64,000 nucleotides of DNA, from the NCBI RefSeq assembly GCF_022478115.1, contig NZ_JAKGSC010000001.1, positions 1,178,001 through 1,242,000 of the forward strand, given 5' to 3'. The notes under the pieces were generated by a model. It was not told the DNA's origin, did not search any database, and saw only the letters and a program-made list of their open reading frames with translations. This DNA is from Tenacibaculum aquimarinum. Its GTDB lineage: Bacteria; Bacteroidota; Bacteroidia; Flavobacteriales; Flavobacteriaceae. A program made the position numbers and the translations under genes. Shown one piece after another: positions 34,407 to 43,238 of the stretch (positions are counted from its first letter, which is position 1; every line of letters begins with the position of its first letter).

Positions 34407-35759
34407 ATGAAAATTCATTTTATAGCCATTGGCGGAAGTGCAATGCACAACTTAGCAATTGCATTACACCAAAAAGGATACCAAATTACGGGAAGTGACG
34501 ATACAATTCACGATCCTTCTAAATCTCGTTTAGCAAAATATAATTTGTTGCCAGAAGAGTTTGGTTGGTTTCCAGAGAAAATAAATTCAAATTTAGATGC
34601 AATTATTCTTGGAATGCATGCTAAAAAGGATAATCCTGAGTTAAAAATAGCACAAGAATTAGGGTTGAAAATATATTCGTATCCAGAGTTTTTATATGAA
34701 CAATCTAAAAACAAAACGCGTGTTGTTATTGGTGGTTCTCATGGGAAAACTACAATTACATCTATGATTTTACATGTGTTAAATTATCATGATAAAAAAG
34801 TAGATTACATGGTTGGAGCGCAATTAGAAGGTTTTGAAACCATGGTACATTTAACCGAAGAAAACGAGTTTATTGTTTTAGAAGGTGATGAGTATTTAAG
34901 TTCTCCGATTGATATGCGTCCAAAGTTTCATTTATACAAACCAAATATTGCGTTGTTAAGCGGAATTGCTTGGGATCATATAAATGTTTTCCCTACGTTT
35001 GAAAACTATGTAGAACAGTTTTCAATTTTTACAGATTCTTTAGTTAATGGCGGAATTATGGTCTATAACGAAGAAGATACCATAGTTAAAGAAGTAGTAG
35101 AATCTTCTAACAATCATATTAAAAAATACGAGTATAACACACCAAAACATTCCATAGAAAACGGAATTACCTTTTTAGAAACTGAGGAAGGAGATTTACC
35201 GTTAGAAATCTTCGGAAATCATAATTTACAAAACTTAGCAGGAGCAAAGTGGATTTGCCAACACATGGGAATCGATGAAGACGATTTTTATGAAGCTATT
35301 GTAACTTTTAAAGGAGCAAGCAAGCGTTTAGAAAAGATTGCAGAGAATAGTTCTACAGTAATTTTTAAAGATTTTGCGCACAGTCCAAGTAAAGTTTCTG
35401 CAACTACAACTGCGGTTAAAAATCAATATAACAACAGAACAGTTTTAGCGTGCTTAGAATTACACACGTACTCTAGTTTAAATGCAGATTTTTTGGCGGA
35501 GTACAAAGGCGCTTTAGATAATGCAGATAAAGCAGTCGTTTTTTACTCGCCACATGCAGTAAAAATAAAGCAACTAGAAGAAGTATCGGAACAACAAATT
35601 GCCAATGCTTTTGAAAAAGATGATTTAATTATTTATACTAATCCGCAAGAGTTTAAAGAGTTCCTGTTTCAACAAGATTTAAAAAACAAAGCTGTTTTAT
35701 TAATGAGTTCAGGTAATTATGGAGGATTAGATTTTGAGGAAGTTAAAAATCTAGTATAA
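34407..35759 (+). CDS. mpl: UDP-N-acetylmuramate:tripeptide ligase (Mpl)
   Basis: Peptidoglycan recycling ligase (450 aa) that attaches recovered L-Ala-D-Glu-diaminopimelate to UDP-MurNAc. The Mur-ligase N-terminal domain has IHFIAIGGSAMHNLA at 3-17 and GSDD near 30. The ATP loop is GGSHGKTTITSM near 106-117, and the central DEYLSSPIDMRPKFHLYKPNIALLSGI region is about 168-195. The C-terminal domain shows FKDFAHSPSKV near 325. The HxxD-like and HSP motifs favour Mpl over MurC. It is monocistronic, between divergent a2m and a quinone reductase gene. Confidence 0.92.
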   Translation: MKIHFIAIGGSAMHNLAIALHQKGYQITGSDDTIHDPSKSRLAKYNLLPEEFGWFPEKINSNLDAIILGMHAKKDNPELKIAQELGLKIYSYPEFLYEQSKNKTRVVIGGSHGKTTITSMILHVLNYHDKKVDYMVGAQLEGFETMVHLTEENEFIVLEGDEYLSSPIDMRPKFHLYKPNIALLSGIAWDHINVFPTFENYVEQFSIFTDSLVNGGIMVYNEEDTIVKEVVESSNNHIKKYEYNTPKHSIENGITFLETEEGDLPLEIFGNHNLQNLAGAKWICQHMGIDEDDFYEAIVTFKGASKRLEKIAENSSTVIFKDFAHSPSKVSATTTAVKNQYNNRTVLACLELHTYSSLNADFLAEYKGALDNADKAVVFYSPHAVKIKQLEEVSEQQIANAFEKDDLIIYTNPQEFKEFLFQQDLKNKAVLLMSSGNYGGLDFEEVKNLV

Positions 35760-35822
35760 ATCAGTTGTCAGTTTTTTTAGTTTTAAGAATCACTATATTT
35801 ATTGAAATTATAAACCAACACT

Positions 35823-36803
35823 ATGAAAGCCATTGTTTGTAGCCAATTCGGATTACCAAATACCTTAGAGTTTAAAGAAACTGAAACTCCTCAACCAAAA
35901 GAAGGAGAAATTTTAATTACCGTAAAAGCGTGTAGTGTAAACTTTCCAGATACTTTAATTATACAAGGAAAATATCAATTTAGACCAGAATTTCCTTTTT
36001 CGCCAGGAAGTGATGTAGCTGGAATCGTAGAAAAAGTTGGAGATAATGTAAAACACTTTAAAGTTGGCGATGAAGTTGTTGGTTTTATTCCATTTGGAGG
36101 TTTTGCAGAAAAAGCAATTGTAAAAGCAACCGATTGTTTTCCAAAACCAAAAGGAATGTCTATGGTAAATGCTTCGGCTTTTCTTTTGGCTTACGGAACA
36201 TCGTACCACGCTTTAAAAGACAGAGCAAAATTGAAAGAAGGCGAAACCGTTTTAATTTTAGGAGCTTCTGGAGGTGTTGGTTTAACGGCGTTGGAGTTAG
36301 CAAAATTAATGGGAGCAAAAGTAATTGCTGCAGCTTCTTCTGATGAAAAACTAGCATTATGTAAGCAGTTTGGAGCAGATGAAGTAATCAATTATTCCGA
36401 AGAAAGTTTAAAAGACCGCGTAAAAGAATTAACAAACGGAAAAGGAGTTGACGTAATTTACGATCCTGTTGGTGGGCATTTTTCTGAATTGGCTTTAAGA
36501 GCCATTGCATGGAAAGGAAGACATTTAGTAATCGGTTTTGCAAATGGAGAAATCCCAAAGATTCCAATCAATTTAACCTTATTAAAAGGCGCAAGTATTG
36601 TAGGTGTTTTTTGGGGAGCATTTGCACAAAAAGAACCAAAAAAGAGTTTAGAAAACATTCAACAATTACTAACTTGGTTTGTAAAAGGTGATGTAAAACC
36701 ACATATAGATAAAACCTATTCTTTAGAAAATGCGCCAAAAGCATTGGAAGACATGATGCAGCGTAAAGTAAAAGGTAAAATTGTAATTGATATGGAGTTA
36801 TAG
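35823..36803 (+). CDS. NADPH:quinone oxidoreductase family protein
   Basis: Medium-chain reductase without structural zinc (326 aa), like quinone oxidoreductase (QOR). The GroES-like half has ACSVNFPDTLIIQGKYQFRPEFPF near 39-60 and GSDVAGIVEKVGDNV near 62. The nucleotide-binding half has LILGASGGVGLTALELAKL at about 143-161, with the AXXGXXG motif, and VIYDPVGGHFSE near 215. No zinc-lobe cysteines are present. It probably uses NADPH to reduce quinones or enones. It stands alone between mpl and a convergent endonuclease gene. Confidence 0.9.
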   Translation: MKAIVCSQFGLPNTLEFKETETPQPKEGEILITVKACSVNFPDTLIIQGKYQFRPEFPFSPGSDVAGIVEKVGDNVKHFKVGDEVVGFIPFGGFAEKAIVKATDCFPKPKGMSMVNASAFLLAYGTSYHALKDRAKLKEGETVLILGASGGVGLTALELAKLMGAKVIAAASSDEKLALCKQFGADEVINYSEESLKDRVKELTNGKGVDVIYDPVGGHFSELALRAIAWKGRHLVIGFANGEIPKIPINLTLLKGASIVGVFWGAFAQKEPKKSLENIQQLLTWFVKGDVKPHIDKTYSLENAPKALEDMMQRKVKGKIVIDMEL

Positions 36804-36804
36804 A

Positions 36805-37605
36805 CTATCTAAAACTCCAGCCTTTATAGTCGTTAGAAGCCTCTAGTTTAGTTTCAATTTCATCAGGTAATTCAGGAAAAAAATCGATGCCTGTTTTTTG
36901 CTCCAATTCATCAATAGAAATAACAAATTCGTATAAAGGCTTGTTACTTTCTTTGTGAGGCATTAAAAATGCAATTGCTTTAATTTGTGGTTGTGTATAA
37001 TCTAATAAAACTTTGTAAAACTCATTTGGAACCGCAACTTTATCGTTTCCAATAGTTTTCATTTTTCCTTTTAAAACACCACCAGTTACAACAAATAAAT
37101 GGTCGTATTTCTTAGCCCAGTAACGTGTTTTTTGTTCTAAACGATTCCAAATTCCTGCATTAAAATCGTGTTTTTGAGGAGAAATATTAGACGTTAAAAA
37201 TGTTTCATTAAAACTATCTTCTGTTAGTTTTCTATCTCCAGCAGGACATAAATGTCCGCGATCATAACCAGAGTTTTTATAGCTTCTCCAATGAGCAGCC
37301 GTTGTTTTTACTTTTTTATCTACATAAAAATAAGGTCGCTTTCTATCCGTATAAACAATGTCTTTTTTGTCTAAAGAATACGCAACCCATTCTGCCTGTT
37401 CATGCTTTTCTGAATACGATAAATTATAACCACTATGCTGTACAATTTGTCCTGTTGTTGATGTCGGAAAATAGTTAAATCCTGTCGTATTAACTACTAC
37501 ATCATTAGAAATTACAGAGGTTGTATTTTCATTTCTCTCCTGAAAATAGTAAACAGTTAATAAGACAACTAAGGCAATGGCAGATATAATTCTCTTCTTA
37601 TTCAT
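36805..37605 (-). CDS. DNA/RNA non-specific endonuclease
   Basis: A 266-residue NUC1/Serratia-type beta-beta-alpha-metal nuclease with an N-terminal membrane anchor or signal (ISAIALVVLLTVYYF, about 6-20). The catalytic DRGH is in GYDRGHLCPAGD near 115-126 and the metal-binding Asn in NISPQKHDFNAGIWNRLE near 140-157. These enzymes cut extracellular DNA and RNA to nucleotides that can be taken up. It lies 3 bases after a thioesterase gene on the same strand, so the pair may share a transcript, and converges with the quinone reductase gene. Confidence 0.92.
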   Translation of the reverse strand: MNKKRIISAIALVVLLTVYYFQERNENTTSVISNDVVVNTTGFNYFPTSTTGQIVQHSGYNLSYSEKHEQAEWVAYSLDKKDIVYTDRKRPYFYVDKKVKTTAAHWRSYKNSGYDRGHLCPAGDRKLTEDSFNETFLTSNISPQKHDFNAGIWNRLEQKTRYWAKKYDHLFVVTGGVLKGKMKTIGNDKVAVPNEFYKVLLDYTQPQIKAIAFLMPHKESNKPLYEFVISIDELEQKTGIDFFPELPDEIETKLEASNDYKGWSFR

Positions 37606-37608
37606 TTG

Positions 37609-38052
37609 TTATTTTTTTAGTATTATTTCTTCAAAATCCTCAGTTTTTTCAGCATCTTTAAAAAGTTCTTGAAACTTTGTTGGCGGAACTGTTAATTTCC
37701 TTTTCACTAGGTCTAACCAAGCTCCGTAAACTGTAATAACTGCCGATAATTTTCCTGCTTCATTAAACACTTCGTGCTGTAATTTCCAACGTTCTCCGTT
37801 GCTAGATAAACCTAAAACTTTAACATTGGCCGAAATATTTTCTCCTAAATGAATTTCTTTTAAAAAACGAGTATTCTCTTCAAATAAAATAGGGCCAATT
37901 TTCTCTTTGCCAAAGTCTTTTATAGTAATGTCTTTTTCTTTAAAATAACGCAATCTAACTTCCGCAGCATAATCATTATAAGACGTGTGTCGCATGTGAA
38001 TATTGGCATCAAAATCTGCCCAACGTGTTGTAAAATTTACCGTAAAACTCAT
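37609..38052 (-). CDS. hotdog-fold acyl-CoA thioesterase
   Basis: A 147-residue 4-hydroxybenzoyl-CoA thioesterase-like protein. The typical TTRWADFDANIHMRHTSYNDYAAEVRLRY start (about 8-36) contains the catalytic Asp and the helix of the hotdog fold; the FEENTRFLKEIHLGENISANVKV strands follow. Such single-domain enzymes hydrolyse acyl-CoA or acyl-ACP. The gene starts 40 bases downstream of the copy C repeat. Confidence 0.87.
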   Translation of the reverse strand: MSFTVNFTTRWADFDANIHMRHTSYNDYAAEVRLRYFKEKDITIKDFGKEKIGPILFEENTRFLKEIHLGENISANVKVLGLSSNGERWKLQHEVFNEAGKLSAVITVYGAWLDLVKRKLTVPPTKFQELFKDAEKTEDFEEIILKK

Positions 38053-38091
38053 TGTTATCTTTTTTTAGAAATGCGAAAATACATTTTTTTT

Positions 38092-38200
38092 GGGCGTTCG
38101 AGCGGGCTTTCCACACTCGCTTTTTTTTGTTTTGTATTTCTACTTCGTTCAATAACCAAAACAAAAAAAGAGCTCAAACAAATGCTGCAATCCCTAACGC
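38092..38200 (+). repeat. structured intergenic repeat, copy C
   Basis: Begins GGGCGTTCGAGCGGGCTTTCC and ends CAATCCCTAACGC like copies A and B but has a longer inner stem (CTTTTTTTGTTTTG / CAAAACAAAAAAAAG on the complementary strand). Its inner flanks match copy D instead: TTTGTTTGAGCTCTTTT and AAAAAAGCGAGT occur in both. It fills the 159-base gap between the permease end and the thioesterase start. Confidence 0.85.
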
Positions 38201-38211
38201 GGGCGTACTTA

Positions 38212-39273
38212 CTAACTTTTTACATCAAGAGCATCTCTTAGTGCATTACCAACCAACATAAATGCCATTACCAAACTCATAATTGCCAAACCAGGAATTA
38301 CAGCCAAATAAGGTTTTCCTAAAATAATATAATTATAATGATTTTTAATCATTGCTCCCCAAGAAGGCGTTGGCGGTTGTGCACCAATTCCTAAGAAACT
38401 TAAACCACTTTCTATTAAAATTGCTCCAGCAAAATTTGCAGCAGAAATTACAATTACTGGCGCAATAATATTTGGTAAAATATGCTTAAAAATAATTCTA
38501 AAATCAGAAAAACCTAATGCTTTAGCAGCTTCTACATATTGTTGTTGTTTGGTAGTTATTACTTGTCCACGAACAACTCTAGCAACTTCTACCCACATCG
38601 TTAAACCAACAGCAATAAATACCTGCCAATAGCCTTTTCCTAAAGCAAGAGTTATTGCAATAACCAATAAAAGCGTTGGAATTGACCACGTAATATTAAT
38701 AAACCACATAATAATAGTGTCTACTTTTCCTCCAAAATAACCCGCAATTGCGCCAATTGGAATTCCAATTAAAAGTGAAATAAACACTGCAATAAAACCA
38801 ATAAAAAATGAGATTCTTGCGCCAATTAATAACCTGCTTAATAAATCTCTTCCATATTTATCGGTACCAAAATAAAAGGTTCTTTGTTCAATATTTTTAG
38901 AATACGAGGCTGGATATTCCTTTGTTAATCCGTCAGAAAAGGTAATTACTTGTAGTTTGTTTCCTTCAGTTTTATGAGATTTTATTGGGATTTCAGTAGA
39001 AGAAATCTGTTTGCCATATATAAACTTATTAAACCAAGATTGTGTGCTTTCTTCTTCCGAAGGTATTGAAAGTATTTCTACAGAAAAACCAGGTTTTTTA
39101 GAATGAATTTCAACATGCATTTGGTTGGCTGAGTTGCTGTTATCTGGTGCTAAAACGTAACAGAAAACGGCAATAAATCCACAGAGAATAATATACCAAA
39201 AGCTCACAACTCCTGTTTTGTTTTTCTTAAATTTTTGAATGGCTAGTTGCCAAAGTGAGTTGGAATTATTCAT
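38212..39273 (-). CDS. ABC transporter permease, OppC/DppC type
   Basis: Inner membrane permease (353 aa) of a peptide or nickel-type importer. An N-terminal membrane helix (VVSFWYIILCGFIAVFCYVLAP, about 19-40) is followed by a long extracytoplasmic segment (about 45-125), which is larger than in E. coli OppC, then FYFGTDKYGRDLLSRLLIGAR and five helices. The EAA loop EAAKALGFSDFRIIFKHILPN (about 240-260) contacts the ATPase. The partner OppB permease, ATPases and binding protein are not in this window. Confidence 0.88.
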   Translation of the reverse strand: MNNSNSLWQLAIQKFKKNKTGVVSFWYIILCGFIAVFCYVLAPDNSNSANQMHVEIHSKKPGFSVEILSIPSEEESTQSWFNKFIYGKQISSTEIPIKSHKTEGNKLQVITFSDGLTKEYPASYSKNIEQRTFYFGTDKYGRDLLSRLLIGARISFFIGFIAVFISLLIGIPIGAIAGYFGGKVDTIIMWFINITWSIPTLLLVIAITLALGKGYWQVFIAVGLTMWVEVARVVRGQVITTKQQQYVEAAKALGFSDFRIIFKHILPNIIAPVIVISAANFAGAILIESGLSFLGIGAQPPTPSWGAMIKNHYNYIILGKPYLAVIPGLAIMSLVMAFMLVGNALRDALDVKS

Positions 39274-39297
39274 TAAAACAAATGTAATAAAGAAATG

Positions 39298-39332
39298 TTA
39301 GATGAGATTCTGAAACAAGTTCACAATGACAA
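39298..39332. repeat. fragment of a flavobacterial dispersed repeat
   Basis: GAGATTCTGAAACAAGTTCA followed by AATGACA resembles one half of a common flavobacterial intergenic repeat ending in TGACA. Only this single half is present in the 67-base gap between the permease and hydroxylase genes. The call rests on recall of the motif, not on a second copy here. Confidence 0.45.
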
Positions 39333-39340
39333 AAAATAGT

Positions 39341-40225
39341 TTATTTTTTGCCTAACGGATACATTTCTTGATGAATGAAATCTTTTGGGAAATCTTCTTC
39401 ACCTTCAAAGCCTAATTCTATATCGCGTCCTGAATGCGGAATGTAATTGGTCTTAAAAATATAATCCCAAATACTTAGCGTAATTCCGAAGTTTACACCA
39501 TTTTTTCTTCCCTCAGGTAATTCTTTTGCATGATGCCAAATGTGCATTTTCGGGTTGTTTAAAATATATTTTAAAAAACCATAATCCCAATTAATATTAG
39601 CGTGATTTAAATGCCCAATTGTAATATTAAAAAAGTGAACTATTGCAACATCTTGCGCTGTAAATCCACCCATAATTGCTAGTGGAATATATTTCATGGA
39701 GTTGTACAAAACAGGTTCCATCCAATGATAACGTAGATGTGCAGCAAATCCCATTTCTTTTACGGAGTGATGTACTTTGTGGAAATTCCAAAGGAATTCA
39801 TATTTATGCAGCAATGTATGTGTAAACCATTGCACAAAATCAATAATTATAAAGAATACAAAAAGACGTAACCAAATAGGGAACGTATTAACATCAAAAA
39901 CCTGAAAATTACTAATTGACAAACCAACAATTCCTAAAATGTCATTAAAAAATTGTGCAGCGGTATTTGATAAGGCAATTAGTACAATTAAGTTCAATAA
40001 AAAGAAATTAAAGAACATATAAAATGCATCTAACCAAAAATCTTTTCTAAATAATGATTGGTTTTTTCGCCAAGGAAAAATAGCTTCTAAAGCCCAAACA
40101 ACTAAAGAGATTATAATTAATCCGTAAAAATAATTCTCCCAATTTAATTCCATTAAAACAGATTGTTTAATGTAATTCCAATAATCGGAATAGGAGTTTT
40201 TTATGATGTCGAGGTATTTGTTCAT
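39341..40225 (-). CDS. sterol desaturase/fatty acid hydroxylase family membrane protein
   Basis: A di-iron membrane hydroxylase (294 aa). Four hydrophobic segments (about 27-45, 63-90, 120-135, 165-190) surround His boxes HTLLH near 133, HKVHH near 150 and HIWHH near 227, with an additional NHANINWDY near 200. These match the FA_hydroxylase (sterol desaturase) family. The substrate could be a fatty acid, sterol-like lipid or carotenoid. I begin at the ATG at 40225; the frame opens two codons earlier with TTG. Confidence 0.88.
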   Translation of the reverse strand: MNKYLDIIKNSYSDYWNYIKQSVLMELNWENYFYGLIIISLVVWALEAIFPWRKNQSLFRKDFWLDAFYMFFNFFLLNLIVLIALSNTAAQFFNDILGIVGLSISNFQVFDVNTFPIWLRLFVFFIIIDFVQWFTHTLLHKYEFLWNFHKVHHSVKEMGFAAHLRYHWMEPVLYNSMKYIPLAIMGGFTAQDVAIVHFFNITIGHLNHANINWDYGFLKYILNNPKMHIWHHAKELPEGRKNGVNFGITLSIWDYIFKTNYIPHSGRDIELGFEGEEDFPKDFIHQEMYPLGKK

Positions 40226-40374
40226 AAACAAAAAACGTTTACTTCAAAGTTAATGAATTAAACTATTTAAAATTATATTTCATTTGTTAAGAATTAAAAT
40301 TTAGATGTTCAGGAGTTTATTTAAAAATTAAAATCTAAACTGTATATTTACATCTATTGCAAAATAGAAAATAA

Positions 40375-42117
40375 ATGAAATTAGAAAGAGTTGTAATTGA
40401 AGATTTTAAATCAATTAAAAAATTAAATGTAACCTTACATGAGCTTATGTGTTTTGTGGGTAAAAATGAATCTGGGAAATCATCAATTTTAGAAGCAATT
40501 AGTTTTTTAAATTTTCCAAAATATAAATTAACCCAAGAATTAACAAATAAGAATTCTACAAGATATGATAAAGATGAGTTTCCTCTAATAACCGGTTATT
40601 TTGAATTAGATGAAGTAGATATTTTAGAGATTGAAAGATTAATGCCTGAAGTTAAAACCCCGGGAAATATTGAAGTTAATAAAATAAATTATAATTTTAA
40701 ATGGTTTAGAATTAAAATAAATGGAAATAAATTAGAAGACGTAAAGCTTGATTTCGTTTATGGGAATAATAAGTTTATATCACTTTCTGATAGGTATGAA
40801 GCACAGCCTTTATTAGTGAAGAAAAATGAGTTTTTTAATAAGTTTATTCCTCATATAGAATTATTTGTTGGAGATAAAATTACTTTCCAACCAATAACAC
40901 TTCAGCAAATAACACAAAAACAAGTTGATTTTGAAAGTTACGAAAGACTTTTTGCTATAGGAGGAATTATTTCGCCATCTAAGTTAAATCCAGGGAATAT
41001 TGAAAAATTATCTGATAAACTTCATACAGCAAGTGAAAAGATAACAGATTTATTTAGAAAGAATTACAGTCAGGATAAATCGATTAAAATTAATATTCAA
41101 TATATAGGGACACAATTTTTAATAAAATTTACAGACAGTTCAAAAAGAACTTATAGCCTTAAAGAAAAAAGCTTAGGATTTCAGTATTTCTTTGCATTTT
41201 TAATAAATAAAATATATCTAAATAAAATAATTAAAAGGCAAAACATATTTTTGTTAGATGAGCCTGGTACATCACTTCATCCAGAAGGAGCGAGAGACTT
41301 GATAAATATTTTCGAACAAATTTCAGATAATGACCAAGTTTTATATACAACACATAATCCTTTTTTATCTTATAGGAAAAAACCAGATAATTTAATTTTA
41401 GCAAGAAAAGATGAACAAAAAGGAACAGAATTAGTTACTAAAGTTTATACTAATAAATATCAAATTCTTAGAAAAGAATTGGGTTTATTACTTAACGATT
41501 CTTTTTTAGTAAATGATGTGAATTTAGTTGTAGAAGGTAATGCAGATAAGTATATATTACATTATTTAATTCATGAAGATGAAGATTTTGAGCCACTAAC
41601 TTGGGTGCATATTTATAGTGCTGATACAGCTTCAGAAGTAATTCCATCTGTTAGATATTTGAATAGTTTGGATTTGAAAGGTGCAGTTTTATTAGATTCT
41701 GATGCTGCTGGAATAAAAGAAACAAGAAAACCTAAATTTAAAAAGTATATTACTGATTCAAAAAAATGGAGCTGTTTGACTTTAGATGAGAATTTTAAAG
41801 ATGGTGCAGAAAGAACAATTGAAGATATGCTTTTAAATAATAAATATGTTGAAGCGTATAATGAGTATTATAAAGAAGAAGATGCTGTAGAATGGAAAAA
41901 AGATTTTGAACCTTTAAGTTTAGAAAAGTACTCTTTACCAATATTAGATCAAATTAATGCTCATTTTAAAGAGTATGCAGACGGAGGAATTAATAAAATA
42001 GCTATTCTTAGAAAGTTTACAAGATTGAACTCTTATGATGCCAATACAGACTCATATAAAGATTTGAAAAATATTTTATTAGAAATTCAAAGTCGAATTT
42101 TAAAATTAAATAATTAA
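40375..42117 (+). CDS. OLD-family ATP-dependent endonuclease
   Basis: A 580-residue ABC-type ATPase fused to a TOPRIM nuclease. Walker A GKNESGKSS is at 29-37, Walker B FLLDEP near 295, the ABC His in YTTHNPFLSY near 328. The TOPRIM part has the Glu of NLVVEGNADKYIL near 385 and the DxD of LLDSDAAGI near 440. OLD proteins cut DNA and often defend against phages. The UvrD-like helicase that would make this a Gabija pair is absent; both neighbours are unrelated. The gene looks even richer in A/T than its surroundings and has a TATATTTA box upstream (40343-40350), suggesting an independently moving gene. Confidence 0.87.
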   Translation: MKLERVVIEDFKSIKKLNVTLHELMCFVGKNESGKSSILEAISFLNFPKYKLTQELTNKNSTRYDKDEFPLITGYFELDEVDILEIERLMPEVKTPGNIEVNKINYNFKWFRIKINGNKLEDVKLDFVYGNNKFISLSDRYEAQPLLVKKNEFFNKFIPHIELFVGDKITFQPITLQQITQKQVDFESYERLFAIGGIISPSKLNPGNIEKLSDKLHTASEKITDLFRKNYSQDKSIKINIQYIGTQFLIKFTDSSKRTYSLKEKSLGFQYFFAFLINKIYLNKIIKRQNIFLLDEPGTSLHPEGARDLINIFEQISDNDQVLYTTHNPFLSYRKKPDNLILARKDEQKGTELVTKVYTNKYQILRKELGLLLNDSFLVNDVNLVVEGNADKYILHYLIHEDEDFEPLTWVHIYSADTASEVIPSVRYLNSLDLKGAVLLDSDAAGIKETRKPKFKKYITDSKKWSCLTLDENFKDGAERTIEDMLLNNKYVEAYNEYYKEEDAVEWKKDFEPLSLEKYSLPILDQINAHFKEYADGGINKIAILRKFTRLNSYDANTDSYKDLKNILLEIQSRILKLNN

Positions 42118-42130
42118 ATGTTATAAATAA

Positions 42131-42163
42131 AAAACCTTTCTGAAATTACAGAAAGGTTTTTTG
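42131..42163. terminator. bidirectional terminator after the OLD gene and arsM
   Basis: Stem AAAACCTTTCTG / CAGAAAGGTTTT with a six-base loop, T-run on both strands. It separates the OLD gene from the convergent arsM. Confidence 0.85.
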
Positions 42164-42185
42164 ATGTTTTAATATGGATTATCGC

Positions 42186-43154
42186 CTAGCAACATCCGCC
42201 TCCATCATAATGAAAAGTAGATTCTGAGAAATAAATATCATCTCTACCTAAAGCTTGTAAATCTCCAGCAGTTTTATCGCAAATTGCAATTGGTTGGTTT
42301 TTTAATAATGTGTGCCCTTTTCCGTCATCAAAGAAATCTTCGTCTCCATAATAAATAGCCGCTTTTCCTGTAAAAATACAAGGTCCGTCTGCTGGCATTG
42401 GATCTTTAATTGCAGCAACTTCAATAGATTCTATGTAAATTAATTCGTCTGTTGGGTAATTTTTTGGATCTAATATTCTGTAAGGTTTTCTGGCTCTAAT
42501 TTCAATAGTTCCAAAACCAGCATCTGTTAAAGCTTTTACATAATCGGCAATCGATAAACTTCCGCTTAAACACAATGCACGTAAACGTTCGTCGTTACGC
42601 AATTCGTCATTCATTGGTTGTTCGCAAGTTGGATCGCTCATTACTAAACGACCATGAGGTTTTAAAACTCGGTACATTTCTGCAATCGCCTTTTTTAAAT
42701 CGTCTGACTTAAAAATATTGAATAAACAATTCTGAGCTGCAACATCTATAGAATTATCTTCAACAGGTAAGTCCATTGCGTCACCTTTGCGTAAATCAAC
42801 AAAGTCAGATTTAAACCAATCGTTTTGTTCTTCAGCAATTTTAAAGTTTTTACGTGATGCTTCCAACATCTCATCAACAACATCTAAACCAATTACACCG
42901 CCTTTATTTCTATTGAAATACGCGAATTGTAACAATTCCATTCCGCCGCCAACGCCAACATATAGCATTTTTGGGTTGTTAGTTAAATCGCGAGCATGCA
43001 CAGTAGAACCACAACCGTAGTTCATTTCTTGCATAATACGCGGAATTTTTAATCCTGGTAATTCCCAAACAGGGTTTGTAGTACAGCAAAGTCCAACATC
43101 TGGAGTTAAGGCTGCTTCTTTATAAACGTTGTGTGTGGTTTCTAAGTAACTCAT
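42186..43154 (-). CDS. arsM: arsenosugar biosynthesis arsenite methyltransferase ArsM
   Basis: SAM-dependent As(III) methyltransferase (322 aa). The arsenic-binding Cys positions are visible: C23-C24 in GLCCTTNP, C48 in NYGCGST, and C143 in AQNCLFN. The SAM motif is MLYVGVGGGMELL near 63-75, with IGLDVVDEML next and GDAMDLPVEDNSID near 124-137. The C-terminus ends GGGCC, another potential arsenic-holding pair. It methylates arsenite using SAM; in this operon the product is probably passed to ArsS. An 84-base gap containing a hairpin repeat separates it from the purine nucleoside phosphorylase gene. Confidence 0.93.
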   Translation of the reverse strand: MSYLETTHNVYKEAALTPDVGLCCTTNPVWELPGLKIPRIMQEMNYGCGSTVHARDLTNNPKMLYVGVGGGMELLQFAYFNRNKGGVIGLDVVDEMLEASRKNFKIAEEQNDWFKSDFVDLRKGDAMDLPVEDNSIDVAAQNCLFNIFKSDDLKKAIAEMYRVLKPHGRLVMSDPTCEQPMNDELRNDERLRALCLSGSLSIADYVKALTDAGFGTIEIRARKPYRILDPKNYPTDELIYIESIEVAAIKDPMPADGPCIFTGKAAIYYGDEDFFDDGKGHTLLKNQPIAICDKTAGDLQALGRDDIYFSESTFHYDGGGCC

Positions 43155-43168
43155 TTATTTCTTGGGTT

Positions 43169-43236
43169 TGTCATTGCGAGGAAGTATGACGTGGCAATCT
43201 CATTAAAGAGATTCCTTTACTTCGTTCGGAATGACA
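43169..43236. repeat. REP-like inverted repeat before arsM
   Basis: Outer arms TGTCATTGCGAGGAAG and the complement of CTTCGTTCGGAATGACA pair imperfectly; inner arms GCAATCTC / GAGATTCC form the tip. The TGTCATTGCGAG end is typical of a dispersed flavobacterial repeat. It lies inside the arsenosugar operon and could dampen arsM transcription or mark an RNA processing site. Confidence 0.75.
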
Positions 43237-43238
43237 TT

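Noticed and set aside
40375-42117. Gabija defence system
   Set aside because: The OLD-type protein resembles GajA in layout, but no UvrD-like GajB lies on either side.
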